A stretch of 64,000 nucleotides of DNA from Merluccius polli. Its lineage: Eukaryota > Chordata > Actinopteri > Gadiformes > Merlucciidae. Position numbers and translations under genes: made by a program. The notes beneath the pieces were generated by a model, which was given only the letters and a program-made list of their open reading frames with translations, made no database searches and was not told where the DNA came from. The stretch spans positions 62,001 through 126,000 of the forward strand of contig JAOPHQ010004282.1 in assembly GCA_030340625.1 (NCBI GenBank). Direction: 5' to 3'. Numbering within the stretch: position 1 is the first letter of the stretch; the number at the start of each line of letters is the position of its first letter. Positions 52,489-63,240 of this stretch are shown one piece after another.

Positions 52489-53039
52489 CATGGCCCGGGT
52501 GAATACTCAATTCTGATTGGCTGGAGAGGTGTGCATTATTTTTCCATAACATGCACGGCCATGACGCAAGCAGCCTTATCACCAGTCTAAAAATGAATGT
52601 GCTAAACAAAACGTTAGTAACCATCAACTTGGACCAGACTCAGGGGGACTACGTTTAGAAAGCTTCCCCGTTGCCATGTCGTTGCTAAGGTCGTCTCTAT
52701 TTACTGGAGTAATAAGGTAAAGTTGCCATGTCGTTACTATGATCGTCTCTATTTACCGGAGAAATAAGGTAACGTAATAAGCATGTTAACTGACATTAGG
52801 CATTAGTCAGACCCATATATTTCTCCGGTCATTTGCCATTTGTTTACAGGCACACAAAAAGTAGTGCAAGCTAAAAGTTGTACTTTTGAATCAGAATTAC
52901 CCCAAAATACCCGTATATTTTTATTGATTCGTAAGTGGCCATGGTCTAAGCAAGATAATCCACTCCGAGGTGTGCATGCTTCGAAAAATAATGCACAACG
53001 CGGGGGCTAAGAGGGGTTTGTGGATTATCCCTTATCCAT

Positions 53040-53040
<1 letters not shown>
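52489..53040. mobile_element. Hairpin-ended element, diverged inverted copy (copy 3)
   Basis: It starts TATACCATGGCCCGGGTGAA and CTGATTGGCTGG, which is the reverse complement of the right end of copies 1 and 2. It ends with GGCCATGGTCTAAGCAAG, CCGAGGTGTGCATG and GGATTATCCCTTA, the inverted left end with its degenerate hairpin. The body is shorter and diverged. Confidence 0.6.

Positions 53041-53096
<56 letters not shown>
53041..53096. repeat. (TA)n microsatellite
   Basis: About 28 TA units separate copies 3 and 2 of the hairpin-ended element. Another TA array follows copy 2 at 54163-54193, so copy 2 appears inserted in a TA microsatellite. Confidence 0.9.
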
Positions 53097-53098
<2 letters not shown>

Positions 53099-53101
53099 AG
53101 G

Positions 53102-54162
53102 GATAATGCCCGACGAGGTGTCCATTATCAGAAGTTAATGGACGACGCGGAGGCGTGAACCGTCCGACGCGAAGCGGAGGACGGTTGCTTCCGCGAAGTC
53201 CATTAAATTCTGATAATGGACACCTCGAAGGGCATTATCCTGCTTATACCATGGTCACTTGCCAAAGAAAATAAATGAAGACCATTAATTCATATTTGCA
53301 TGCGTTTTACAATCAAAATATAAAGTTTTTCATAAGCCATAATTTAGCTTCCCTAGTAACGCCTGAGGGTCTGACTAATACCTGAAACAATCATTACCCT
53401 CCCGTAAGGTTCTTATGCAACGGAAACGTAGTTCACTCCTCCAGTAAATAGGACGGACCTTAGATACGACTTGGCAACGGGAGGTATTCTAGTCCGCTCA
53501 GCTATGAGCCACAGAGCTGACGTAATGCATTGTACATCGGGAATCGCGACGGCCTATACTTTCAACATAAAGTGTACATATTTATAATTTGAAATGTGTC
53601 CCAGCCTTTATACCACAGATACTATAGGGTCTATAGCATATAACCGCGTTTTCTGATTACAGTTTAATGCATTTTTCACAATTTACCAGCTGTCGTTTTG
53701 ACGACTAATCACCGCGCCATTCGTTTCAATGGGAATCGCGACGGTCTATAATTTCAACATAAAGTGTACATATTTATAATTTGAAATGTGTCCCAGCCTT
53801 TATACCACAGATACTATAGGGTCTATAGCATATAACCGCGTTTTCTGATTACAGTTTAATGCATTTTTCACAATTTACCAGCTCTCGTTTTGAAGGCTGA
53901 ACAGACAATTTGACTGGAAGTACTTAGTAGCTGTCCATATAGCCAGAGCTAGCTCTGCATATAGCAGGGATTAATGGCCACCCTGCAGCCAATCAGAATC
54001 GAGTATTCCCTCTCCGTTGCCATGGTTACCATCTAGCGTTTGAGCCAGCAGTAATCTAACTGTAATCAGGCAATTTGACCCGAACGTCTTTCCTAGGTGT
54101 ACATTAACACTTTTTAACCTACACCCGCCAGCCAATCAGAATCGAGTATTCACCCAGACCAT

Positions 54163-54165
<3 letters not shown>
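53102..54165. mobile_element. Hairpin-ended element, copy 2 (about 1.06 kb)
   Basis: It is highly similar to 19277-20340 over its full length: the hairpin with GGATAATGCCC/GGGCATTATCC arms (53102-53240), the TATACCATGGTC start of the body, two tandem 190-base units (from 53541 and 53731) and the ending GACCATGGTATA. There is no coding frame. Confidence 0.8.

Positions 54166-54193
<28 letters not shown>
54163..54193. repeat. (TA)n microsatellite
   Basis: About 15 TA units follow copy 2 of the hairpin-ended element. Confidence 0.88.
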
Positions 54194-54195
<2 letters not shown>

Positions 54196-54449
54196 GTGTG
54201 AGTGGACGGATGGAATATTAGAATATTATATTTTATTCTCTTTTATTATGAGCCTTGCATGCAGATGTAGAATTTAGCAGTACAAAGTCTTGGCCTGTGT
54301 AGGACCATGGACTGCAACAAATATGGACATAATGTCCCTGACATTATTTTGCCGGTGTAGAATGGATCTTGGCTAATGTTTACGGAGGATCGTCTTTTTT
54401 TTTCTTTGATTTTTGCAACCAGCAGCGGAAACAATCCATATTTGGCACA
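54194..54449. other. No gene recognised
   Basis: Short stretch between the TA array and the Kolobok-like element. No feature is supported. Confidence 0.4.
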
Positions 54450-54453
54450 TTAA

Positions 54454-55329
54454 AGGACAATATCGGCGCAAAATGAGACCATATGATCATAACACATGTC
54501 CACCGAGTTGGACCGTTCTCTGGGGTCAGTTTTCATTCTAGTCGAATGTAACCAAAGTTCTCGAAAACCGCTAATTAGCTTATAACGCTAGTTGTGGGGG
54601 CAGATATTAATGTAAAATAAATCGCAATTCTATACCACTAACAAGGCTCAAAATCGCACCACACTTCCACAGTAGCATAATGAGGGTCCCTACATGTAAA
54701 ACGAAGCATTGAGAACTTTGTAAGTGTACAGACAGTTTATTAAAAAGAAAGTTTAGAAAGCCAGTGCCTTCACAAAAACAGTCACGACCAGTCGAGCGAA
54801 GAACGCTGTGCAACGTAATGAGCCGGAAGAGGCGTACACGAGATGTCAATGAATCAGAAGTGTGCAATCTTAGTAGAAGGTGTGCAAAGTGGGAACAGTG
54901 CATGTGCATAGAGAAGAGAAGAAAATGGTTCGTGTTTGTGCTTTTCCCGGCTGCGTTCGTCGCTTGACTGGTCATGACTGTTTTCCAAAGATGGCGCCCG
55001 CTTGTTTTCGTGAAGGCACTGGCTTTCTAAACTTTCTTTTTAATAAACTGTCTGTACACTTACAACATTCTCAATACTTGGTTTTACATGTAGGGACCCT
55101 CATTATGCTACTGTGGAAGTGTGGTGCGATTTTGAGCCTTGTTAGTGGTATAGAATCGCGATTTATTTTACATTAATATCTGCCCCCACAGCTAGCGTTA
55201 TAAGCTAATTAGCGGTTTTCGAGAACATTGGTTACATTCGACTAGAATGAAAACTGATCCCAGAGAACGGTCCAACTTGGTGGACATGTGTTATGATCAT
55301 ATGGTCTCATTTTGCGCCGGAATTGTCCT
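54454..55329 (+). mobile_element. Kolobok-like element with about 330-bp inverted arms
   Basis: The left arm (54454-54784) starts AGGACAATATCGGCGCAAAA after TTAA, and the right arm (about 55000-55329) is its reverse complement with modest divergence. The right flank is TTGC instead of TTAA. The central 215 bases include a THAP-like exon start. THAP domains are found in Kolobok transposases, which supports the family. Confidence 0.68.
54925..55010 (+). pseudogene. THAP-like zinc-finger start
   Basis: The ATG at 54925 reads MVRVCAFPGCVRRLTGHDCF, matching the MxxxCxxxxC start of THAP domains. The frame then runs into the right inverted arm, so the rest of the zinc finger is missing. It may be the first exon of a Kolobok transposase, kept in this deleted copy. 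Confidence 0.5.
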
Positions 55330-55562
55330 TTGCCGGGACTTGGAATGGCCTCTATAGCAAAAACTAATTTATATTTAATGAAAGATAATTGTCAAGCAGG
55401 ACCTTACAACATATGAATATGAAGATGAACTAGCCACTGAGATCCAAACTGAGCTAATTCTTCAGCTTTGTATTACGAGCCTCACAAGCAGATTGTCATT
55501 GCTGCGGCTTGTCGGTCTCAAAAGTCTTCTCCACTGAAACAAACAAAACACAACTTTATATC
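55330..55562. other. No gene recognised
   Basis: Short AT-rich stretch between two elements; no feature is supported. Confidence 0.4.
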
Positions 55563-55860
55563 TGTGGCAGTCGCTCCTGCCACACGCCATGTTAGTGGCT
55601 TTAGCTGGGCCCCTCCGACACAGGACACAGGTAGATGTTGTAGAACGCATTTAGATGGCAAGATGGTATTTGCTGAGCAGATGTAACATGCTGCCATGAC
55701 AGTGGCTCTCTCCTGAGTGTGTGCTGATAGCTGGTTTATCCTGGGTGCCATGATTGCTCATGCACCACAGGTGTGCAGCCTCAACCAGCCCCAGAGTCTA
55801 ATCAGTCAGACTCAGGCCAGGTGAGGCTGTAAACCAGCTATCAACAACATACACTCCACA
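55563..55860 (-). mobile_element. Solo LTR related to the TRIM-like element
   Basis: It starts TGTGGCAGTCGCTCC and ends ACACTCCACA and aligns along its length with the 322-base LTR at 18464-18785, with many differences. The flanks are ATATC and ATATT, a 5-bp duplication with one mismatch. A single LTR without internal sequence points to recombination between two LTRs. Confidence 0.82.
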
Positions 55861-55939
55861 ATATTGTTTTTGTATTTACAGACAAATGTAGATTTGTTTA
55901 CTTAGCCTGCGTCACTGTCGCTTAACACACATGTTAAGA

Positions 55940-56075
55940 ATGTATAGGCTCTTGGGGGGGGGGTTACCAGGAGGAGAAGCACCAAGAGGAGGAGCCTAAG
56001 GAGGAGGAGGAGTCCCCAGGAGGAGGAGGAGCCCCTGGAGGAGGAGGAGCCCCCAGGAGGACACCCTAGGAGAGA
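55940..56075. repeat. GGA-rich minisatellite
   Basis: Imperfect repeats of GGAGGAGGAGCCCC-type units about 15-20 bases long. They create artificial frames rich in serine and leucine. Confidence 0.8.
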
Positions 56076-56100
56076 CCCCAGGGCAACACACAAGCTGTCC

Positions 56101-56764
56101 TACACTGGACATATTAGCTTGGACAGTAAATGCTCTCAGTAAAGACAAGAGGTTCAAAAACCTTTATCTCTTGAGAAAAACATATCTTCAGGGATCATGT
56201 CTTCAATCTTTGTGTGAGTGTGTGTGTGTCCTACCATATTTCAAACATTGAAATACATTTGGATATTAGGTTTGTGACCCCTGACACCCAAGCAATGGGT
56301 ATAATTAAGGTAGTAATAACTGACACTAGATAAGAATACAACACAATACAACTGCTGTTATATCAGTTCTAAGCCTAGAAAGCAATCAAATCCATGTTGA
56401 AAATATAGGCCTACGATAAATCATTGCTAAAAATAAACAACACCTCTACCTATGTCTTATGCATATGCCCACAGATTTATTGAATATCGCATCACCACAG
56501 TCTTACTCATTACAATGGAAGTATAATTGAACATAAATTAATTTATCCAGTTCATTAACATAAGCCTTTGAGCCACTGAATAGCTAAAGTGTAGCTCTAT
56601 GGAAGCCAAACTTGTAATATCCCATAGTGTCATGCCATATACCGTATCATAAGCGGCAAAATAGTACCTCCTTTGTGCCTTTAACCTCTTAATGTGTCTA
56701 AGTGATTTTCTTTATCTTCACTGCCGCCAGATATGCACAGAAATGGATTTTGACTGGAGCCATA
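56101..56764. other. No gene recognised
   Basis: AT-rich DNA with a short GTGTGTG patch at 56215-56230. No feature is supported. Confidence 0.4.
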
Positions 56765-57000
56765 GAATTCAATTCAATTTTATTTGTATAGCACCAATTC
56801 ATAACAGAAGTTATCTCAGGGCACTTTTCAAATGGATCAGGTCTAGACCGAACTCCTAATAACATTTACAGAGACCCAACAGTACCACCATGAGCAAACA
56901 CTTGGCGACGGGGGCAAGGAAAAACTGCCTGTTAAAAGGCAGAAACCTCGGACAGACCCTTCGGCTCTAGGTGGGTGGTCATCTGCCTTGACCAGTTGGG

Positions 57001-57003
<3 letters not shown>

Positions 57004-57042
<39 letters not shown>
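57004..57042. repeat. (GA)n microsatellite
   Basis: About 19 GA units lie in the 3' untranslated region of the L2-type LINE. Confidence 0.9.
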
Positions 57043-57044
<2 letters not shown>

Positions 57045-57388
57045 AACTACATCAATACACTAATGAACATGAAGATGATGACGACAGCAGCAATGATGGG
57101 GGACAGCGAGCAGCAACAACAGTAACTGTATATAACTGGTAACTGATATTAGCAATGGCAGTCAAGCAGGACCATGGAGGCTCCACCAGGATCCATGAGA
57201 ACCTGCGAGACGAGAAAACACAAGAACTCCGGGGAAGAAGTGTTTTAGTAACATGCATTAATGGGACATGAATGTGTGCAGAGAGAGAGAGAGTGAGAAG
57301 GAGCTCAGTGCACCATGGGAAATCCCCCGATAGTCTAGGCCTATAGCAGCATAACTAAGGGATGGTTCAGGACTCACCTGATCCAGCC

Positions 57389-60190
57389 CTAACTATAAGC
57401 TTTATCAAAGAGGAACGTCTTAAGCCTACTCTTAAATGTGGAGAGGGTGTCTGCCTCCCGAACCACAACTGGAAGCTGGTTCCACTGAAGAGGAGCTTGG
57501 TAACTGAAGGCTCTGGCTCCTGTTCTACTTTTAGAAACTATAGGAACCACCAGTAGCCCTGCATTCAGAGAACGCAGTGTTCTAGTGGGGTAATAGGGTA
57601 CTATGAGCTCTTTGAGATATGAAGGGGCCTGACCATGAAGAGCTTTATAGGTGAGGAGGAGGATTTTAAATTCTATTCTAAATTTTACAGGGAGCCAATG
57701 CAGAGAAGCTAGTACAGGAGAGATATGATCTCTTTTCCTAGTTCCTGTCAGTACTCGTGCTGCAGCGTTTTGAATTAATTGGAGCGTCTTAATGGACTTA
57801 TTAGGACAACCTGATAATAAAGAGTTACAGTAATCCAGCCTTGAAGTAACAAATGCATGGATTAGTTTTTCTGCATCTGTCTTTGATAGGATGCGTCTGA
57901 TTTTTGTAATATTACGTAAATGAAAAAAGGCAGTCCTAGAGGTCTGCTTTATGTGGGAATTAAATGACAGATCCTGATCAAAGATAACTCCAAGATTCCT
58001 GACAGTGGTGCTAGAGGCCAAGGTAATGCCATCTAGAGTAGCTATATCTGTAGACATTGAGTCTCTAAGGTTTTTGGGGCCAAGTACAAGAATTTCAGTT
58101 TTCTCTGAGTTTAACATCAGAAAATTGCAGCTCATCCAGGATTTTATGTCTTTAAGACATGTTTGTAATTTAGATAATTGATTAATTTCATCGGGTTTGA
58201 TCGATAGATATAACTGCGTATCATCTGCATAACAATGAAAGTTAATGGAGTGATTTCTAATAATGTTGCCTAAAGGGAGCATATATAAAGTAAATAGTAT
58301 TGGTCCAAGTACAGAACCTTGTGGAACTCCATGACTAACTGTAGTATTTATTGAAGATTCATCATTCACATGTACAAACTGTGAACGATCTGATAAATAG
58401 GACCTAAACCAGCTTAGTGCGGTTCCTTTAATGCCAATTTGATGCTCGAGTCTCTGTAAAAGAATATTATGATCAATGGTGTCAAATGCAGCACTAAGAT
58501 CTAATAATACAAGTACAGAGACAAGTCCATTGTCAGAAGCAATCAAAAGGTCATTATTAACTTTAACCAGAGCTGTCTCTGTGCTATGATGAACTCTAAA
58601 TCCTGACTGGAAATCCTCAAATGAACTATTGTTATGTAGAAAGTCACACAATTGTTTGGCGACTACTTTCTCCAGAATCTTAGACAGAAAGGGGAGATTA
58701 GAAATCGGTCTATAGTTGGCTAAAACCCCTGGGTCAAGAGTGGGCTTTTTAAGAAGGGGTTTAATTACAGCTACTTTAAAGGACTGTGGTACATATCCTG
58801 ATAATAAAGAAAGATTAATCATATCCAGTAAAGAAGTGCCAATTAAGGGTACAATTTCTTTAAGCAGCCTAGTTGGGATGGGGTCTAACAGACAGGTTGA
58901 TGACTTCGATGAATTAATTATAGAAGTTAACTGATGAAGACCGACAGCAGAAAAACACTTCAAATACACATCTAAGGTTGCACCAGTCAAAGTGTCTGAT
59001 GTTGGAGAGCCTGCGATACCTATTGAGGGCATTTGGTGACAAATTTTCTCTCTAATAGTAATAAGTTTATTATAAAAGAAGTTCATGAAGTCATTGCTAC
59101 TTAAGTTGATGGGGATACATGGCTCAATAGAGCTGTGACTCTCTGTCAGCCTGGCTACAGTGCTGAAGAGGAACCTAGGGTTGTTCTTATTTTCTTCTAT
59201 TAGTGCTGAGTAAAAGGCTCCTCTGGCATTACGGAGGGCCTTTCTATAATTTTTAAGATTATTTTGCCAAATTAAGCGATTTTCTAATAAATTGGAAGCG
59301 CGCCATTTCCTTTCCGATTTCCTTGTTTCTTGTTTTAATTGACGTGTTTGTTGGTTGTACCATGGTGCTAGTTTCCTATGTTTTATTATTTTCTGTTTTC
59401 TAGGAGCGATAGAATCTAATGTTGATTGTAGAGAGCCTGCAGCACTATTAACATGATTATCAATTTGGGAGTGACTAAAGTTAATATAGGACTCTGTTAT
59501 ATTCAGATATGGCATTGAATTAAACACTGATGGAATCTCCTCCTTAAACTTAGCTACAGCACTGTCAGATAGACATCTGCTGTAGGAAGTTTTGCTTAAT
59601 GGCTTATAGTCTAATAACAGAAATTCAAAAGTTATTAAATAATGGTCAGATAGGAGAGGATTATGTGGAAAAACTATTAAATGTTCAATATCCATGCCAT
59701 ATGATAGAACAAGGTCAAGAGTGTGATTACGACAATGGGTTGGTTTATTTACACTCTGACAGAAGCTAATTGAGTCTATTAATGAGGTAAATGCGTTACT
59801 AAGGCTGTCATTTGTAACTTCCACATGGACATTAAAATCACCTACAATAATTACTTTATCTGATTTAAGAACTAAACTTGATAGAAACTCTGAGAATTCA
59901 GATATAAAATCAGAGTACGGTCCAGGAGCGCGGTACACTATAACAAATAGGACTGGCTGCAGTGTTTTCCAGTTTGGGTGAGAAAGACTAAGAACAATAC
60001 TTTCAAATGAATTATAATTTAGTTTTGGTTTAGGGTCCGTTAAAACGCTCGAATCATATATAGCTGCTACTCCACCTCCTCGGCCTGTGCCTCGGGGAAT
60101 GTGAGTATTAATATGACTGGGGGGGGTGGATTCATTTAGGCTAACATAATCCTCATGGGACAACCAGGTCTCAGTAAGACAAAGCATCAA
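57389..60190 (-). CDS. L2-type LINE endonuclease / reverse transcriptase, 933 codons
   Basis: The endonuclease shows CLTETWLS with E7, IIVGDFNVHV with D118 and LLSDHYLITF with H183. The linker includes CLLDPIPTRLLKEIVP. The reverse transcriptase has LANYRPISNLPFLSKILEKV, DFQSGFRVHHSTETALV, LLDLSAAFDTIDH at 562, GVPQGSVLGPILF, and FHCYADDTQLY with YADD at 654-657. The thumb reads LIQNAAARVLTGTRKRDHIS, and the frame ends normally at 57389. The start at 60190 is probably not native: the usual NIRSLSSKA block lies just upstream in other frames, separated by a small insertion near 60190 and a shift near 60240. The protein would nick DNA and copy LINE RNA; it is complete in the reverse transcriptase but lacks the first strand of the endonuclease. 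Confidence 0.88.
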   Translation of the reverse strand: MMLCLTETWLSHEDYVSLNESTPPSHINTHIPRGTGRGGGVAAIYDSSVLTDPKPKLNYNSFESIVLSLSHPNWKTLQPVLFVIVYRAPGPYSDFISEFSEFLSSLVLKSDKVIIVGDFNVHVEVTNDSLSNAFTSLIDSISFCQSVNKPTHCRNHTLDLVLSYGMDIEHLIVFPHNPLLSDHYLITFEFLLLDYKPLSKTSYSRCLSDSAVAKFKEEIPSVFNSMPYLNITESYINFSHSQIDNHVNSAAGSLQSTLDSIAPRKQKIIKHRKLAPWYNQQTRQLKQETRKSERKWRASNLLENRLIWQNNLKNYRKALRNARGAFYSALIEENKNNPRFLFSTVARLTESHSSIEPCIPINLSSNDFMNFFYNKLITIREKICHQMPSIGIAGSPTSDTLTGATLDVYLKCFSAVGLHQLTSIINSSKSSTCLLDPIPTRLLKEIVPLIGTSLLDMINLSLLSGYVPQSFKVAVIKPLLKKPTLDPGVLANYRPISNLPFLSKILEKVVAKQLCDFLHNNSSFEDFQSGFRVHHSTETALVKVNNDLLIASDNGLVSVLVLLDLSAAFDTIDHNILLQRLEHQIGIKGTALSWFRSYLSDRSQFVHVNDESSINTTVSHGVPQGSVLGPILFTLYMLPLGNIIRNHSINFHCYADDTQLYLSIKPDEINQLSKLQTCLKDIKSWMSCNFLMLNSEKTEILVLGPKNLRDSMSTDIATLDGITLASSTTVRNLGVIFDQDLSFNSHIKQTSRTAFFHLRNITKIRRILSKTDAEKLIHAFVTSRLDYCNSLLSGCPNKSIKTLQLIQNAAARVLTGTRKRDHISPVLASLHWLPVKFRIEFKILLLTYKALHGQAPSYLKELIVPYYPTRTLRSLNAGLLVVPIVSKSRTGARAFSYQAPLQWNQLPVVVREADTLSTFKSRLKTFLFDKAYS

Positions 60191-60490
60191 TCAATATCAT
60201 AATCTGATATTAATTCATTCACTAAAACAGCTTTGGATGACAAGAGACCTGATATTTAACAGTCCACATTTAATTATTTATTTTGTGCTACTGAGGAGTT
60301 GGTTTTAATTTTTATTAGGTTTTCATGGTTAACTCCTCTTGTTTTTAGTTCTTTAAATAATGTAGGCGGTCGGGGGACAGACACAGTCTCTATGGGGTTG
60401 TGGGTGGGTGACTGTACTAGAGGAAGCGCAGAGAAGTGTGTAAGACAACATAGAGAGCTCATGCCCACAGTCAAACACCATGACTGGATT

Positions 60491-62021
60491 AGAGGGACTC
60501 TAATCCAACCAAAGCATCGCCGTCATCCTTCTCAGTATCTTTTCAAATGATGCTAATGATTTCTATCTGCCAGAGGCTTGGGCTGGAGCGAGATTTGAGA
60601 TGCAGATCTCTGGCAAGAATAGCTGCAGCCAATGCAGTTTCATTTGTGGGTTGAATGCTAGTCCTCTTCCATGCCTGGGGGGATTATTTTCAAAAATAAA
60701 TCTCAGTTTCCTCTTTTCCTCTGGAAACCCCAAACAGGAAACACCCAAGCTGTGCCCCTACTTGAAAGCAATGTATCCAGTACAAAAAGAGAAAGCTTGT
60801 TACCATAACACCTGAGCCAGGAATGAAGCAGCTTATAAAGAGTAACAAAGCACTAAACTCAAATAGCAGGGGTATCACAACACAGAACACAGACACTGGC
60901 ATTTGCTATTTCTGATTGACATTTCGTGCCACCATTAGTCACCAGGCAATGTAATTTGTCATAGTTTGCATGGCAGGTGACTTCAATGGCCATAAACCGC
61001 CTGACATCATTGATTGTATTGATGTTCACCAATTTGAGACAATTAGGAACAGCAATTAAAGGGCAATTTCAAGTTAACTTTAGTAATTACTAACTCTTTA
61101 AAAATCCATCTATGTCTGATATTGAATCAAAATTGGATGTGGTATTTTATTGAATTGAATGCATCTTTTAATAAAAGGCAATGGGAGGTTTAAACTAAAA
61201 AGGCATCAACTTGATTTCATTTTTCTTTGACAGATACAAATAATGTATGGCTGTTAACTGAGCATAAACAAAATAAAGATACAAAAAGACACTTGAAATA
61301 GGAAGGCTGGGATGCAACTACCCAACTTGCCATTTACTTTTAATATTTACCATTTAACGAAACCTTCAATATGACATTTGCTAAAACCACTAGGTTAACT
61401 GGCTATTCCTAATGCATCATATTTTATTAACAAGTTCGGATTTTAATTCTGTTTTTCTTCTGCCTTGTGCCTACTAAAATCACGTCAAAATGCTTTCCAC
61501 ATTCCAATGGTCAACCAAGCGTTGATCAGTTGGAGTGTTTACATCTATCCACGGCAAGATAATGGTAACCAATAAAAAGTTACCATTCTAGTAACTTTAG
61601 TTAGTTTAATTATATTCCCACAGCTGAGGACTACACATTCTCAAACCATTATTTGTCTTACCACAGGTAGACAGCATCAATTCTTCTTGTACGTAGAAAA
61701 ATCCAACGTGAGTTCAGGTTGTCAAGCAGCATCACACCATCCCAACATTGGGTAGTTGGGATTGCAGAAGTTTACTGATGTTTGGAGGTAGTGTTTGGTT
61801 CACAAAGAATAGTTCTGTTTCAAAATTAATGTAAGACTGAAACATGTATCAATACACCCTGAACTTCCTGTTTTATTTTTAAAAAAAATGTATCTTCTGA
61901 AACGATCTGCAGTTTGCCCCATGTACTTCCATTATAGCCCAGTTAGACCGCTACGAGGAAGAACCCAACTAATTCAATACTGAATATTTTGATGTAATAA
62001 TGGTGTCTACAATATGAAAAC
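60491..62021. other. No gene recognised
   Basis: AT-rich DNA without supported frames, element ends or long simple repeats. It may be unique sequence. Confidence 0.4.
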
Positions 62022-62246
62022 GTAATGCATTCACTTAAGAATTTTTTTTTTCTTCTTCTGAATCAATGAGATTATCTCAGAATTCGGAGAAAAGTTTTCA
62101 TGGAAAAACACATTTTGCTGTTTTTCTGAATTAATGAGATACATCAAAATCCTGCGAGAAGCCCTCACCTGCACTTTTTTGTTGTATGAATTCTTAGATG
62201 ATAATCTAGAAAAAGCAAACATTTTTTCCTCAAGTGAATGCATTAC
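62022..62246. mobile_element. Small MITE (225 bp)
   Basis: The ends GTAATGCATTCACTTAAG and (reverse complement) GTAATGCATTCACTTGAG are inverted, and internal motifs CTGAATYAATGAGAT occur twice. No coding frame or clear target duplication is present. Confidence 0.65.
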
Positions 62247-62489
62247 CCTTTCGTACTAAGCTACACTTTGAATATACCATTGGGTCCAAAATAGCAAACC
62301 AATCCTTTAAACAATAAACTTAACACAATCTTAAAACCATGTCCTCTGCATGTGCTTCCAGTGTTAACCACCAGAGCATTGAGCATTTATTGTTTCCTAA
62401 ACTTGGGGCACAAACATCAGGCAGAACACACAATGATTATATTTATTTTATATGATTATATTTATTTTATGTTATATGATTATATTTTA

Positions 62490-62510
62490 TATATATATAT
62501 ATATGTATAT
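62490..62510. repeat. (TA)n microsatellite
   Basis: TA units lie immediately left of the LTR that begins at 62511; the LTR element probably inserted in this array. Confidence 0.8.
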
Positions 62511-63223
62511 TGTGGCAACCTCGGGGAGGAGAAGAGGTGCCACCAGACCAGTATTGGGAAACAGTTGACTGTCCACACCAGTTTCACAATTAACCAAATT
62601 TATTGTCGATTCGGGAGAGGGGGAGAGAGGGGAAAACTCCGCCGCCGCGGAGGGGGGGGTCGGTCCTGAGGGGGCTCAGGCTCTGGACTCGTCGTCGGGG
62701 GTTGAGCGTGGGGTTCGGTGCACGGGGTCGGGTTCTCAGACGGTCCAGGGTTCGGCAGGAGGGAGGGATGTCAGACAGGCGGGGGTCGGTACACAGGCGA
62801 GCTCTCAGACGGACCAGGGTTCGGCGGGCGGGAGGGATGTCAGACAGGCGGGGGTCGGTACACGGGCGGGTTCTCAGACTGTGCAGGGGTCGATCGGCCA
62901 ACGGGGTTCTCCTGGGGAAAAGGGTCATACACAGCGTGTTTCTCTCTCTCTCTCTCTCTACTCACTACCACCATGCTCTCCAGCTACTCCTTCTTCGTTT
63001 GGTCCACTTCTTCCAGCTTTTATACTCTCCCCCCTCATTAGGGTGAGTGGCTGCAGCTGCTCCGCTTCCTGGTCTCGTTAGACCTCCATATATGGGCGTG
63101 CTTCCTCTAGACGGGCGAGAGTGAAAAGTGCTCCGCGGCCACCAGATGGCAGGGGGCAACATACACCCCATCCACCACCTTCCCACATACCCTCCTCCTT
63201 ACCTGTACCCGGCGGGCGCCACA
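62511..63223 (-). repeat. 3' LTR (713 bp) of the right-edge Gypsy element
   Basis: Plus-strand ends are TGTGGCAACC and GGGCGCCACA. The LTR contains two tandem 68-base units (62735-62870) and a TC array (62940-62960). It is not related to the other LTRs in the window. Confidence 0.82.
62735..62870. repeat. Tandem 68-bp repeats in the LTR
   Basis: Two units share TCTCAGACGG, CCAGGGTTCGGC and GGGATGTCAGACAGGCGGGG with few differences. A third, partial unit follows at 62872. Tandem units in LTRs are often enhancer-like, but nothing here proves that. Confidence 0.8.
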
Positions 63224-63240
63224 TACCCCCCCCCCTCAGC
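63224..63240 (-). promoter_or_regulatory. Polypurine tract of the right-edge Gypsy element
   Basis: On the minus strand GAGGGGGGGGGTA directly precedes the LTR start TGTGGCGCC. It fixes the orientation and the LTR boundary. Confidence 0.75.

Larger units (their letters stand above)
56765..60490 (-). mobile_element. L2-type LINE with long open frame
   Basis: The minus-strand element has a 3' end with TTTATTTGTATAGC and an AATTCAATT-type tail at 56765, a 3' untranslated region with a GA array, a 933-codon frame (57389-60190), and further coding remnants up to about 60474 (PPTLFKELKTRGVNHENLIK). Copies of its 3' part at 39868-40510 and 42524-42655 are close in sequence, so the family has been recently active. 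Confidence 0.85.

Noticed and set aside
55902..56093. Leucine/serine-rich short gene
   Set aside because: It is encoded by the GGA-rich minisatellite only.
62603..63046. 147-codon arginine-rich protein
   Set aside because: It lies in an LTR and follows the 68-base tandem repeat.
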